A stretch of DNA of 64,000 nucleotides from Hetaerina americana (GCA_022747635.1 JAKTNV010000167.1:310001-374000); one strand, 5' to 3'; positions 22,146-33,863 are shown, counted from the stretch's first letter. Notes: generated from the sequence alone by a model not told the origin. Numbers and translations: made by a program.

Positions 22146-22262
22146 CGTACCAATGCCCTTTGAAGGAAGACGTTTATGTTAGCTCCCGAAATCTTTAGCC
22201 GGAAACATCGAATTTGTCGTCTGGGTAGAAGAGTGTAGGGGCCTACATCCTTCGGAGAAGAG
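22142..22262 (+). other. predicted non-coding first exon with splice donor
   Basis: From the initiator A to AGAAGAG|GTAAGTG (donor GT at 22263) is 121 nt. The exon in copy 2 (42685-42805) has exactly the same length and the same donor. A short upstream reading frame (ATG at 22153) exists in copy 1 but not in copy 2, so the exon is best read as 5' UTR or as part of a non-coding RNA. A strong acceptor (polypyrimidine tract then CAG at 22580-22582, exon 2 from 22583, GGGTGAAAATACAC) lies 320 bp downstream and is also kept in copy 2 (exon 2 from 43148). Exon 2 has no conserved reading frame. Confidence 0.5.
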
Positions 22263-24499
22263 GTAAGTGATTGAATTGCCTGTATTTAGTAATTGAAGTA
22301 ATTGCTTCCAGATTTCATTTCCGTCTTGTTTCTGATGTATTTTGACTAATTTAAATGCACAACTCTTATGATGTCAAAGGAAGTCCGACATGTTGAATAC
22401 CTTTCTGCATTTCTCTCATTGAAACTTCTCCTAAAGCTGGTGATGTTCAACTAAGTCCCACGTGGATATCTCATTTTAGACTTCAAAATTTTTAAATGAT
22501 AAATGTACGAGATTAGTATAAATATAATCACTAGGATCACTTTATTTTTCTGCTGTTCATTGATATTTTTTTTCTTTTTCAGGGGTGAAAATACACTTAA
22601 CACTCCACCTAATTCTACAATGAACATAATTCAGTTTTGTAGATCGTAGATGGTTCGCATGATTTTTCGGCTTGCCGTGTGTGGGTAGGTTATCATTCAT
22701 AGATTTTCTTCCAATTCAACTAGCGAGTCTCTTTTGAAAGAATAGGTTAAATTTGAAGTAACTAATGGTGGTTGTTCCGGAATGCGGCTTCGTTATAATG
22801 GCACTTTCTTTACTCACTAAAATGTATTCGGTGTTTTAGTCAACCAGGTTTCGATTCACCAGCTCAGAATGTCCTCGCTGTTGCCTAGTTAGGTTGAAAT
22901 TGTTTCATTCCCTACGCAGTGTGTTCTCATTTCTCTCGTTCATTTCGATGACCAATTTTCTTAGAAACCACTTGTTCAGTCAACTGCGCCCTCGTCCGCT
23001 CGCCTGGGACGAGTCCGCAACAGCTTTGGTTGGGCGAGGCGTCATTCGGAATTCGTTTCGAAGATCAAGCAGATCATTTTCTTTTCCTTAATTCCTCAAG
23101 TTCGAATAGTTTCTCAAACGGAATTTATACCCCAGGAATGAGTTTCCTCGATCTAAAATCGCTGGTTTCCGTCTGGATTGTCAATTGCCAGTTTATTACA
23201 CATCTGTCGGTTGTATCTCTGTTGGATTATCTTTACTATTCCTATAATACTAAAAGATTTCTCATCGGACATGCCATTACTTTATTGGATCTGGACTCTT
23301 GATTAACCCAATACATTATTATAATGGAGTGACCCCGGTGATAGCTTGTCAATCGCACCACCAATTCCAATTATTTCTCGTTTAACTTAAGCCTTTCGCT
23401 ACCGCCGTCATGGTGACTACTGGGATGTCGCCCTTCCGATCGCTGCCGTGTCTTCCGCCCAGCGTTCTTCCTTCACTTTGCGATATGCCATCGGCCGATG
23501 TCCGCTACATCCACCCAGACACTACCTTCGTGCTCTAATCTCACCTTTCCCGCTCTCGCTCTGCGTTAGCTTCTCCTTCCCCTTTCACTGTTGGTCTCCC
23601 TCTGGCCCGCTGAGGCAGTTATACCGGAAAAAGAATGTAATTTTGTTTCATTACTTGACTATTCTACACCGAAATTAAACCTCCTTCCTGTTGGTATTCC
23701 CTCGAATTTAAAATGAAGTGAAAAACTTTGCTTTTCCATTGATAAGTTTTGGGATATATTTTTTAATTCCCAGGAAGACCAAAGGATTGGTAAATTTCAG
23801 TGGAACTTCTTCCTTCTTCCAGTAGAGTATATTATCGTGAATAATACAGCCTCCAATTCATTTTTTCAGTTCATAGCTATAATCTTACGCAAGAGCCTCC
23901 CATTGCTTGGATATTGAAATTCTTCCGTAGCCTAAATGTTTGCTAATACTTTTCTTAGTTTTTTCAATTACTGTATTAATCACGATGGCATTGGAGTGAC
24001 TGTATTTGTCTATCGTTTGTATCTGTAAACCTTTCCTTTCGCATTCTCTTATCCTTTGGTATCTCCTGATGTCAATCCTTCCGCCCTTCCCGGGGCGCAA
24101 CATGCTATGGGATAAGAGTAAATCCTAGCCTGTAATCTTCTTCGTCATGACCAATGGTATTTTGTCTATTCTGCTGAGTTCGAATGTTTTACAATGTCAT
24201 TCGCGCTTTCTGAACGCAAAATGGTACGTCAATAAAAATCCGGACTTTCAAAATAGAAAAATCTGCTCTAGGAATCCGCTAACACGATACATCGAACACA
24301 AAATCGCCAAGCAGACTCTCCCGGAGGTCTCCAATTCCTGAGCAGAAAAAAGCATCTCTCGCGCCTTCAGCGTTGGATAACTCCAGTGTTGGCCCCAAGA
24401 GCAATGGTGATGGTGTTGTGATGTGTGGTGCATGGTCATTATGGTGTGTTCGTTGTGTAAAGTGCTTGTGTGATATGCGTGTGCACCGAGGGATCGCCG

Positions 24500-24544
24500 A
24501 TGGAGAGGGATCTGCCGCCGGTGGACCTTGCAGTTGTGGCAAAG
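24500..24544 (+). other. possible 15-codon coding exon with splice donor
   Basis: ATG at 24500 in a good context (GCCGATGG) opens MERDLPPVDLAVVAK and runs in phase 0 to a donor AAAG|GTAGGG (GT at 24545). It lies in a GC-rich block (24400-24680) that is nearly identical in copy 2 (45194-45238). A 1-bp indel separates the copies just after the donor, while the 15 codons themselves match. No partner exon is identified, and I recognise no family. Near-identity may come from gene conversion rather than selection, so this is a weak call. Confidence 0.25.
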
Positions 24545-27500
24545 GTAGGGAATCGCCTCCTCTCCATCCCCCTCGTGCGTCGCAGGTCCAGTGTGTAGGT
24601 GTCCCCTTAGTTTGAGACAAGGCCTCCACGCCCGCGGTAGGGCCCCCGATGGGGCTTAAGGGACGCAACCAGCGCACTTGGAGAAATGGGGGGTGAATTG
24701 AAGTGACTATAAGCGATCAAAGTAGGTAGGACATTTAACGTGACTTGGGTGAGACATGAACTTAGTAATAGCTTGCACTTAGTGTGAGGAAGACATTATC
24801 CTAATATTTGCACACAATTGGCGTGCCTTATAGGTTAAAGTATCATAAATTATATCCAGTGTCTTTAGGTATAGTCATTTAACAAAGTATTATGTACAAG
24901 TGGACCGTACTTAATATTTTGTTAAATTGCATCATTCCATCGCTCTCTTTCTGCCTATTCCATCATGAATCCTTCTTCATGTTCCTTCCACTGAGTTTTT
25001 TCCGAAGGCAGCGGTTTCCAGTTTATAGGGACCGCTGTAACATGGTACCAGTAGGACGTCCCTCTCTGCAGATCCGTGGGATTTGTACGAGGGGCGTGAT
25101 GGACCGGCCATCGGCCTTCGTTTTCACCTTTTAACGAATGCCGGAAAATGGGTTCCAACGAGCTGTGCATGATACCTCTTTGGGTCAGCAACAGGAAACT
25201 CGTGCAATCTTTCTCTCTTCCTTCTTTTTTATGCCTCACTCATTACCTTTTTGCTGTATTAATCGGAGTACGTTATCGTCATACCTTCAATGAATTAGCT
25301 CATTCCCGTAAAAAAAATTGGTTTTCTTTCAATATTTCGTTAAAGATTTCCGTACCAATACTTTATCATAGTGAAATACTGTGAAAAGTTATTTACTTTC
25401 AAATTTAGAAATGCACATGGATGATTTTTTCAGTAGGTTTTGCCTTAGGTGTCACATTTTATCGGCTCATAAGTAATCACTATTACCAAGTTCATTATTT
25501 GCGCAAGCTAAATTTTTCTCATTAAGTGTCTGTTGACCTTTATACTTCAGTATCCGTCAAATAATTTCTACTGGTGATAGCTTTGCAATAGTGTCGAGTA
25601 ATGGAAAATGATTGTTGTTCTACGTATATTTCTAATAATTTGATAGCCTCTTACCATTTCTTCGACTCTATTTCCGAGTATTACTTGGAGAAATGCTCTA
25701 CCCCATAAAATCAGTACTCATTCGAGCATATTTTCAAAAGCCGTATCTGCTATAAACTAAATTGAACAGGGGTCATTAATAGTACTTCTCGACTATTAAT
25801 TTTGACATTGCCTTTACGTAAACTTTTTTTCCACACAGGTTTAAATTCCTGGAAAGAAGACGACGGTTATGGTTTCAGTTTTTCTTTGACGCGTTGCTCC
25901 TCTCCTAGGCTAGTAAACTAAACCCGTCCCTTCCTATTTACATACCCATGAAGGATTAAACAATCTTAATTAAAAAACGTCCACTGCCTTCTCAGAATCT
26001 GCAATCCCTATACGCATTTCCAGATATATCATAAATATCATGAAGACGATCCTAATGAATAATTTATATACATACCGTTGCATTAAGCTGCGTTTTCAAC
26101 AATTGCTTGGTATGTAAATAAAATCTTGAAAAAGTACGCTCTTACACTATCAATCTTATCTCCAGAAAGCGGATGGAATTCACGGGAATTACTTCAGATA
26201 AAGAAATTTACGGACTAATCGGTGCACTTTTAAACAAATCAATGCCATAGGAGGTACACCTCCCTTCACCTAGGATGAGGTACACCTTCGTAAAATCACT
26301 ATCACTGCTTTCAGGTGACGCCTTAGCCATAAATTATGCCCAACCAGCATTTTCCTCTTTGGCACATTAAAACGATTCACTCGACACGGAGGTGGGATCA
26401 TTTAGAAATAACCAGCTGTCGATCGGATAGCTCTATTGACAAAATCCATAAACATCACATTTGCCTCAAATATGCAATCGGTGCGAAACATGGGCATTTG
26501 GAGCACCACTTAATGTATACGAGACGGTATCCTTTAAAAACATGGTACTGCAAGGAAGCAATCAAACTGCTCTCCAAAACTCGTTTCATGGCACCGTGAA
26601 CTGCGGCTCCTCGGGTTGACGTGCTGCAGCATTCCCGTCGGAAAACATTCGGGAACCGCTGCAAAAATATTTCCGCTTATTTCAATAATCTAATTTTAAG
26701 ACAAGGGGGTGGTCCCAAAATGTTCATTGTCAACATCTAATTTACTCTTACTTCTTTTTGATCGTAACGTTTCTCATTTTCACTAAAATGTCTCTGATTG
26801 ACATTGAAAAATCACAACTAAAATCAGCACAATTGAATTAGTTTCGAATAGTCCTATAAGGAAATATTCATTGCAAACCGTATTAGATTTCATTTTAAAT
26901 AATTTTGGTATTTTCTATCGTCCCATTTAGTATAGAGTAAGCATTTGTTTTGATATAACTACTGCAACATCTGTTAAAGATTTCATTTGGTAAGTTCCAG
27001 GGTACCACTTCTTTTTCCTTTCATCGGAATAATTTCCATGCGTTCTTCAATTGGTCCTTAGTTCCGACGAAGTGTGATGAAACTGATTTCAAGGCCTTCA
27101 ACATCCTGCCGAAGAAAATTGCTTTGTATAAATATATATCTATATATATGCTAGTAGTTTTGTGGTGTCAACTGCCGTCATGAATTAGATTGTATTGTTA
27201 ACGCACAATGGAATATAAGATAAAACTTAAGAAGCCAAAGTTATCCCAATTCGAAATGACATCCCTTATGAGTGATGTGTGATAAGTTGCAATTGCCGTA
27301 TTCTGACAAGTAACTTCACATTTTGGTACAGTAAAATTAATGTTGTATACCTTGTTTGTCTTCACATTATGACGGTGAAGTAGCTAATTAGTAAATAAAA
27401 ATTGGAATTGATTTATTGGATAAATTGAATCATGTTATTTAACGATAAGAAGTAACTTCGAATATATAAAATTGATAAATTGGAAAGCATTTTTCCAAGA

Positions 27501-30500
27501 AATTTTATTCGGGATTTGCTTATACAGCTAAGAATATACGCGAAAGCTTAACACGAGCTTAAGCTCGTATTAGAAGTTATGAGATCCAATCGGATCGATT
27601 TTAACAAACCTTTGCAGCAGACGGATGCCGTGAAGATTTCGGGACGACAAAAGAGGGTGTTGGTGCCAAGAAATAGCTCAAACACAAGGGAAAATGAATT
27701 GTAAGAATTGCCTTTTCGAAAACGGTTGCGTAATTAGGTTCCAACGGCATAGCGAGAGGGAGGGCTGTGTCGTCTCAGGGGAACTGAAGTGGTCGTAGGC
27801 AATAATAAATTAACTATCCTTGATTGCTATGTAACGAATCGAGTGGTAAAGCCCTTTGCATTTAGCAAGCACCCAAATTTTCTAGATCTGAAACGACAAT
27901 TAATGTTCAACATTTCCAATCGGAATTCACCTTCGAAAGGATTTAAATAAACTGTCTCAAGCCTCTTAAAATGGTCAGTGAAAATATCCCGAATTTGAAA
28001 AAGCCGTTAACCCTGTTATCGATTTTGTTATTTTTTACGACAGAGAATCAGCGCCCTTATCAAGGTTTTTAAATAGTATAAGTATATTACTATAGTAACT
28101 TAGTAAAAAAGAAACGCGGGGTATAACAATGAGATATAATTGAGAAACATATAATTAATATAACATTGAGAATAATTAGCGAAAGATAGCATTTATCCAA
28201 CAAATGAAGATCACATTTGAAGATTGGGTAGGATTTTAAAAGAGAACGCTGGAATAGGTTGGATTACTGACATTTGAGCATAATACTATCCGAACGATAG
28301 TAATGCAGTTGGAAAGAGTTAAGGCGATAAAAGCATAAGATACAAAATCTTTATCAATCCGACAACAAAGGAAACTCTCTACTCTATAATTCAGAACTAT
28401 GCCTACTATGACGTACCTGCTATGGTATACATCTCATCTGAACCATCGAACAGCATTAACACACACATGAGGTAATAAAAAGGTTCTCATTTACATCGCT
28501 TCCCACTATCATTTGGGCTTCTTCTGAAATGTGGCCATGGAAATTGATTTTTTTATTTTCAGCGAATTTCGGTTGTTAAATATGATAGTTGAAAGGTGTA
28601 GTATGCGGGTGACTTGGAGACGGAGGGCGGCGACGGAGCTGCATGAGATGGGCGTACGATGGTGATAGAAGAAAGCGCCGGGGTTGACTCCACAGGTAAA
28701 GGTGTGGGGTATAAGCACCAAATTGAATTTGCAGGAATAAATAATCCACGAAGTGTGAAGTTAGGGAGACTTGTTTTCTAAGAGAAGTTAAAACATCTAA
28801 TGAAACACGGAATTTTGAAACTTTATCAAAAATATTGTGCAAATATATAATACAGCCCTTGCGTGGTTGTATATTCTCTATTTAAACATAAACCATGAAA
28901 TAAAATGCGCCTAAAATTGCCATGAATGAATTGTCCAAGGTATATTTTTAAATTAAGTAAATAGGAGGGAGGTAGAAATATTTACATTTCCTGTCGTACC
29001 TCTTCGAATCGGTTAAAACGAAATTCAAAAAAACTTAAAAACGAGATGCGTACACTATCAAAGCAAGCGCTCTGGAGTTAATGCCAACAGGGGTCGATTT
29101 GACTGTCAAATAACTCCATTGGCGTCTTATATAAATACAGATTTTCTTCTTTAGTCAACTTGATATCTGAAAATGCATCTCGGAAACTTCCGGTCGAGAC
29201 CCGCTTACCGGGTATAGTACTTGCTTCACTTTCATATAACCCTGTATTCGTTAGAGCTTCATTGATATTCTTCATTTTTCCTAGTCTGCTGTCCTCGGTT
29301 TCTAGTTGATTTTTCGTTAAGTAAATTAATTTGCCAATGTCCGCGATCATTTGCCTCTGAAAATGTTGCCCAAATACGCGACTGGTTCACCAACTCTATT
29401 CTCTCCCTATTTTTATGTTCGGTTAAGCCTTTCCTACTTCTCGACGTTCTAATTCCTTTCAACGTTATTGCTATAGAATTCATCTTCAAAATCTAGCGCT
29501 GCTTTACTCGTAAATCGGAGTTATTATTTCAAACTCGTGACAAAGCAACAAGTACTTTGCCCTATGCCCACGTGTTATTGGGTAGGGAATGAATTTTTGT
29601 CTATTTACCGAATTATTTAATTCGGAATTGTAGTTTGAATGCAACTTGAGGAACACAGGGGTTACCATAATATTAAAATTAGCGAATACATGTACTTGTT
29701 TTCCACAAAATAATAGATGACTGTGCCTGCATTAATTTTAGAGGGACAAAATTTAGGTCAATACAATTTTTCTCTGTTAAGTATTCAGGTATTCGTCATT
29801 GTAGAGTTGAAATTACATGATCAGTAATTTCAGATGAAATTGCAATATTTTTTTTCGACAGTTTCATTGACCGGGGATGAGATGTAAAAGAATCTCAAAT
29901 TATGTCATGGGGTACTACCGTATTTAAAAGTGGAACTGATATGAAAGGGGGTTGATGCACAATGACGAGGGTCGTAGAAATTTGAGATACTTTCTTTTCC
30001 ATCATCGCATGGGCACTTGTTTCGAATGCTGTGATTTGACATGGCAACATCTTTAACCTCCTGAAACGATGTAGGACGTTCGAGCGACTGACCGTGCAGC
30101 CGACGCAGTGGTCGTAACAGCTGATGATGGAGCGGAATATAAAGGAATTTTACCAATCAAACGTTTCTTAATTTAAATGCTTCCAATAAATATTCTTGCA
30201 GATCATAATTCCAGCTAATTGACGGTAAGCCTGCACTGATTCGGAACACTGCTGCACATTTCCTCCCCGCGACCCTTGCTTATTTTCTCTAGTTGATCGA
30301 CCATACTTAATATGCGTGATAATTCGCAGAGTTTAACTATATTAAAAACTCGCGTAACCATAACATAATATTTTCGTCACGTCATTTTGGATTGGTTAGT
30401 GAAACAAACATTGAAAACATTAGAAAATAATTTGAATAAATCTTGGAATATACTCTTAACTCTAACAATGTCGCTATTAGTATTCACCACCACATTAACA

Positions 30501-30778
30501 TAATTTCATTTTTACACAAAAACATCGGCTAAACGCGGACGTATATAAAAAATGACAACATGGTGGCTGCAGTAGAACCATACTCGGAAATCATTTCCAT
30601 TTGCGATTGAGAATTTATCATTTTCGGTTTCAATCCCATTTGAGTTAGATACTTCATTATTATTCTTCTCAGAAGAATAAGGATTTAATGTGGATCGTCT
30701 GCTAGATTGCAGAATTTCTGCAATCAGCAGCAATAATTAATGTGTATTAATGTCTTCTAAGTTAATGAATACAATATA

Positions 30779-31529
30779 CGAGGGTCATCCGGAAAGTAGT
30801 ACCCGTTCGTGAAATAGACACAAAAGTAAATATTAACAAACATAAAAAATTTTATTTGAAAGAGGATACTTTAAACTACTTCTCAACATAATCTCCAAGC
30901 AAATTAAGGCATTTGTCATAACGTGTGACAAGTTTCTGTATTCCTGCTGCATAGTCCTTCGCCGCCAGCTCATTGAGATACGCGAGGGACCCATCTTGCA
31001 CAAATGTTTGCATAATGCAGATGGTGTTTAACAATTTCATGAACAATTGTTCGAGAAACATTGGGAAAATGCTCACAGATGTCATCAATTGTGACGCGCC
31101 GATCGTTCCTCACGAATTCGTCAACTGAGCTCACCAGTTGGTCTGTAATGACAGACGGTCTCTCCGAACGCTCATCGTCGTGTGTGTTCCCCCTCCCCAT
31201 GTTGAAGTTGCGACACCACCGCCGAACAGACCACTCGTCCATTACATTGTCTCCATACACCTCCTTTAATTGGCGATGAATATCACATGGGCGAACGTTT
31301 CTTGCATTGAGGAATTTAATCACTGCCCTCACTTCACAACTGGCGGCGTTCTCAATTTTTTTAAACATTGTAAACAATCACAGAAACAACACAGGCAATG
31401 CTAGCGTCACGCAACTTGGCTCAGAGAAGGCAGACAAGCCACTGAAGCTATCTGACCTCGTCCAGCGGCTACTCGCGTCGTCAGCACTTCATGCGGCACG
31501 AACGGGTACTACTTTCCGGATGACCCTCG
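30779..31529 (-). mobile_element. internally deleted mariner with perfect 33-bp terminal repeats
   Basis: The element is 751 bp, flanked by the TA duplication (30777-30778 and 31530-31531). Terminal repeats 30779-30811 and 31497-31529 are exact reverse complements (starting CGAGGGTCATCCGG). Full-length mariners are about 1.3 kb, so roughly half is missing. The perfect ends suggest it could have been moved in trans by an intact relative. The insertion sits at the right edge of unit A copy 1. Copy 2 (51177-51215) has the same left flank without it. Confidence 0.92.
30860..31377 (-). pseudogene. mariner transposase, catalytic domain deleted
   Basis: Frame 31377-30970 (135 aa) gives the N-terminal DNA-binding half: a helix-turn-helix (VRAVIKFLNARNVRPCDIHRQL, VRRWCRNFNMGR) and the second helix-turn-helix with RPSVITDQLV, VTIDDICEHFPNVSRTIVHEIV, then ARWVPR. 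The frame then stops. A different frame at 30985-30876 gives the extreme C terminus (AYLNELAAKDYAAGIQKLVTRYDKCLNL). The whole central DD34D catalytic domain is absent, and the junction is out of frame. The product, if made, could only bind DNA. Confidence 0.88.
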
Positions 31530-31531
31530 TA

Positions 31532-32930
31532 AAAAGATGTTTGATGGAGTGGAAAAGGTTAATCAGATTATAATAGATTGCAAAGTAGCCCACAGAGATG
31601 TGACATATTTGAAACCTTTACATGACCCAAACTGAACAATAAAATTAATGGATGGTGCATCAGTCAGGGGAATAATAGGATTGGGTTGTCCTTATTGTTG
31701 GTACTATTTTAGATAGGATATTAGGGAATGGTGAGACAGCCATGGCCATGGTAGGAAGGTAACTTGGCAAAGAGCTTATGGCATTGAAGTACAATGGGAA
31801 GTTAAGTCGATGCCTATGTGATCATGTGAAAACTTTGCTCATATTGGTCCAATAAACCCACGATATTACTTTGGCTGCTTCAATCACTCGTAGACTCTTT
31901 TAGTTATCAAATGTATTTTTCTGCTTGAAGTAGAACAAAATCAGAAGCTACAGTTCAAATTCAGTCCAGGGCTCAATTTGCCCTCTCCCCTCTTCAAATT
32001 ACTTTTGCAGTTAACCTACTCACATCCTCTCCTCTCTTCCCCACCTCCATTTCCCCCACCCCTTTCTCGATACTTCCCTGTAATTAGTGGGGAAATTATT
32101 TCATCATCGTACCTATCCTGAAAAGGATGGCTTTTCCATAAAAACAGCATTATGATCAACTCTTTTTCTCTCTTCCTTTCCATATTTTTAGATTGCTTTC
32201 CTTCCCTTTTGTTGGTAACAGACATACATCTGCACACCTTTCAAACTCACCTCATGTTTTACCACATCCCTACTCTAGTGGCTATCCAGTTACTTGTTCT
32301 ACTAAGAAAACAAGTGAAAGAAAGAAATGATTTTGTTTAATTTGAGGTGAATAAATATATAATGGACTGAGTTGAGGGTTAATAATCTGTGCATGGAACT
32401 TCCCATAAAATAACCTTATATCATCTTTCTTTATAATGGCCAGTTAGCAGAGGTTTGATGAAGAAGGAAAGGTAAAACTGATATAATGCACTTGACTAAA
32501 TCTCCCTGCATTACTCAGGGCACTGATATCTGCACCTGTGGTCATATGTGACAAATTCATGTTACAGGAATAGGCATGAAAACTTATTTGCAGTTAGTTT
32601 TCTCCATTGAAAATAGTTCTGCACATATCCTAGCACTAGGAGACTATTTAAAGGATATTCGAACATCATGCACATCATTAAGTTACCTATATTAGTCATT
32701 GAATTATATGTCTATGGGTCTACAATTCAATACCTTGTGCAACCATGTATTTCGTCTCTGTAGACTTCAAATCTATTTGGTTTCAGTAGACTTTTAAATC
32801 TAAAATTAGAAATTATTTCTTTCAGTAAATGCCCTAAAGAATGCATATACTAATGTCAACAATACCAAAGAGAGATATCTTGTTGCTACATGCTAACAGA
32901 AATAGATATGATTAATGATGTGGGCAATAA
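31532..32930. other. unassigned sequence between mariner elements
   Basis: No gene recognised. It matches neither the continuation of unit A copy 2 nor the sequence inside IR-1's left arm, so it is unique in this window. Confidence 0.5.
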
Positions 32931-32933
32931 GTA

Positions 32934-33863
32934 CGAGGCATATTCATAAGGTAAAGGCCGTTTGGTGACAGAAAAAATTATACTCATATTAAACACATTT
33001 CATTGGCACTTAAAGTTAGCAACATACCTACTTCACTTATCTACATAATTGCTGTTCACTTCTAAGCATTTTTTGCACCACAGCACCAGCTTCTTTAACC
33101 CCTCTGCATAGAAGCTCGCCTCCTGAGAGTTGAACCAGTTGACAATGCCGTTCTTGAGTTTCTCTTTGGTTTAGAAATGTTGTCCACCAAGCCACTGTTT
33201 CAAGTGCAAGAAGATGAAGCTTGGTGCAAGTTTAGGACTGTACGATGGGGGTGGGGGTTCCAAAAAATCTTGCCCCCTGGACATTCTTTGCTCTTTGTGG
33301 TAGTCTGTGAGCATTTTCGGTACCCACCTTGCACACAATTTGTCGTATCTGAGGTTTTCCGTGACAATACTGTAGACGGTAGTGCGTCCAAGTTGAGGAA
33401 ATTGTTCAGCCAGGCTATTAATCGTCAATCTACAATCACATCGCAGTTTTTGTTCCACTTGCAAAACAATTTCATCGGTCAGAATACTAGGTCTGCCACT
33501 TTGTTCTTCGTAATGGACATTTGTTCGTCCATTTTTAAAATCACGGCACCATTGTCTAACCTTTCCTTTACTCATAAATGTAGGTCCATAAACTAGGCAT
33601 AACTTCCGTTGAATTTCAGCAGCTGACAATCCTTTTGAATACAAGAATCGTATGGCAGAACGGACTTCACAGCTGGCGGGATGAACGATTGTTGCGGACA
33701 TTGTTGTTTGCAGGCACAGACAAGAAAACGACTTCTGAAACAAAACAAATGCTGCTACAGCTTCTCAATGATTCAGTAGATGGCACTGCAGGAGTAAAAC
33801 TGTGTTCTGAAGTGCCAATATTTAAGTATAGGCAAAGGGCCCTTACCTTATGAATAAGCCTTG
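32934..33863 (-). mobile_element. mariner element with internal deletion (second family)
   Basis: A 930-bp element is flanked by TA (32932-32933, 33864-33865). The imperfect terminal repeats (CGAGGCATATTCATAAGGTAA at the left, and its reverse-complement counterpart at the right, ending AATAAGCCTTG) differ from those of the mariner at 30779, so this is a different subfamily. The truncated counterpart is at 8070-8891 in the other arm of IR-1, at the same insertion site. Confidence 0.88.
33171..33743 (-). pseudogene. mariner transposase with in-frame internal deletion
   Basis: This open 190-aa frame holds the N-terminal helix-turn-helix part (VRSAIRFLYSKGLSAAEIQRKL, VRQWCRDFKNGR), the second DNA-binding part (SILTDEIVLQVE, TINSLAEQFPQLGRTTVYSIV, ARWVPK) and then jumps to the C-terminal PPPSYSPKLAPSFIFLHLKQWLGGQHF. 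The usual length is about 345 aa, so about 150 residues with the first two catalytic aspartates are gone. At the third, the usual SPDLAPSDF has become SPKLAPSFIF. It is catalytically dead, but the DNA-binding part is uninterrupted. The frame runs past the element's usual start ATG (MSATIV, residue 15), which is the likelier start. Confidence 0.88.

Larger units (their letters stand above)
20400..30778 (+). repeat. unit A, copy 1 (segmental duplication)
   Basis: About 10.4 kb matches 40940-51215 in the same order and orientation at an offset of about 20.5 kb. Part of it matches 56200-64000 in inverse orientation. It starts inside LINE fragment c and ends exactly where a mariner was inserted (30777-30778 TA). 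Similarity to copy 2 is uneven: 24360-25440, 26700-27110, 27540-27760 and 28500-29860 show almost no differences, while 23650-24340 and 27770-28050 are clearly diverged. It contains a promoter and first exon (22109-22262), an acceptor (22582) and a possible coding exon (24500-24544), but no full gene. Confidence 0.9.

Noticed and set aside
22153..22182. Start codon of a protein in the first exon
   Set aside because: The frame stops after nine codons, and copy 2 has no ATG at this place.
23448..23678. 76-aa frame shared with 43957-44262
   Set aside because: Many amino-acid changes between the copies, different ends, and a C/T-rich low-complexity composition. Not supported as a gene.
27118..27150. 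AT microsatellite as origin or regulatory element
   Set aside because: A short (TA)n-like run which differs in length between copies, an ordinary simple repeat.
28509..28721. 70-aa minus frame present in all three copies (also 49020-49232 and 61183-61458)
   Set aside because: The frame is open in all three, but copy 3 changes amino acids as freely as silent sites and has a different C terminus. No family resemblance, no promoter. Kept only as a weak possibility.
29078..29350. 90-aa frame conserved in copies 1 and 2, preceded by TTTTCAG like a splice acceptor
   Set aside because: In copy 3 (about 60830-60880) the matching sequence meets a TGA after 15 codons and the acceptor is changed. The near-identity of copies 1 and 2 covers the whole block, so it shows recent conversion rather than protein selection.
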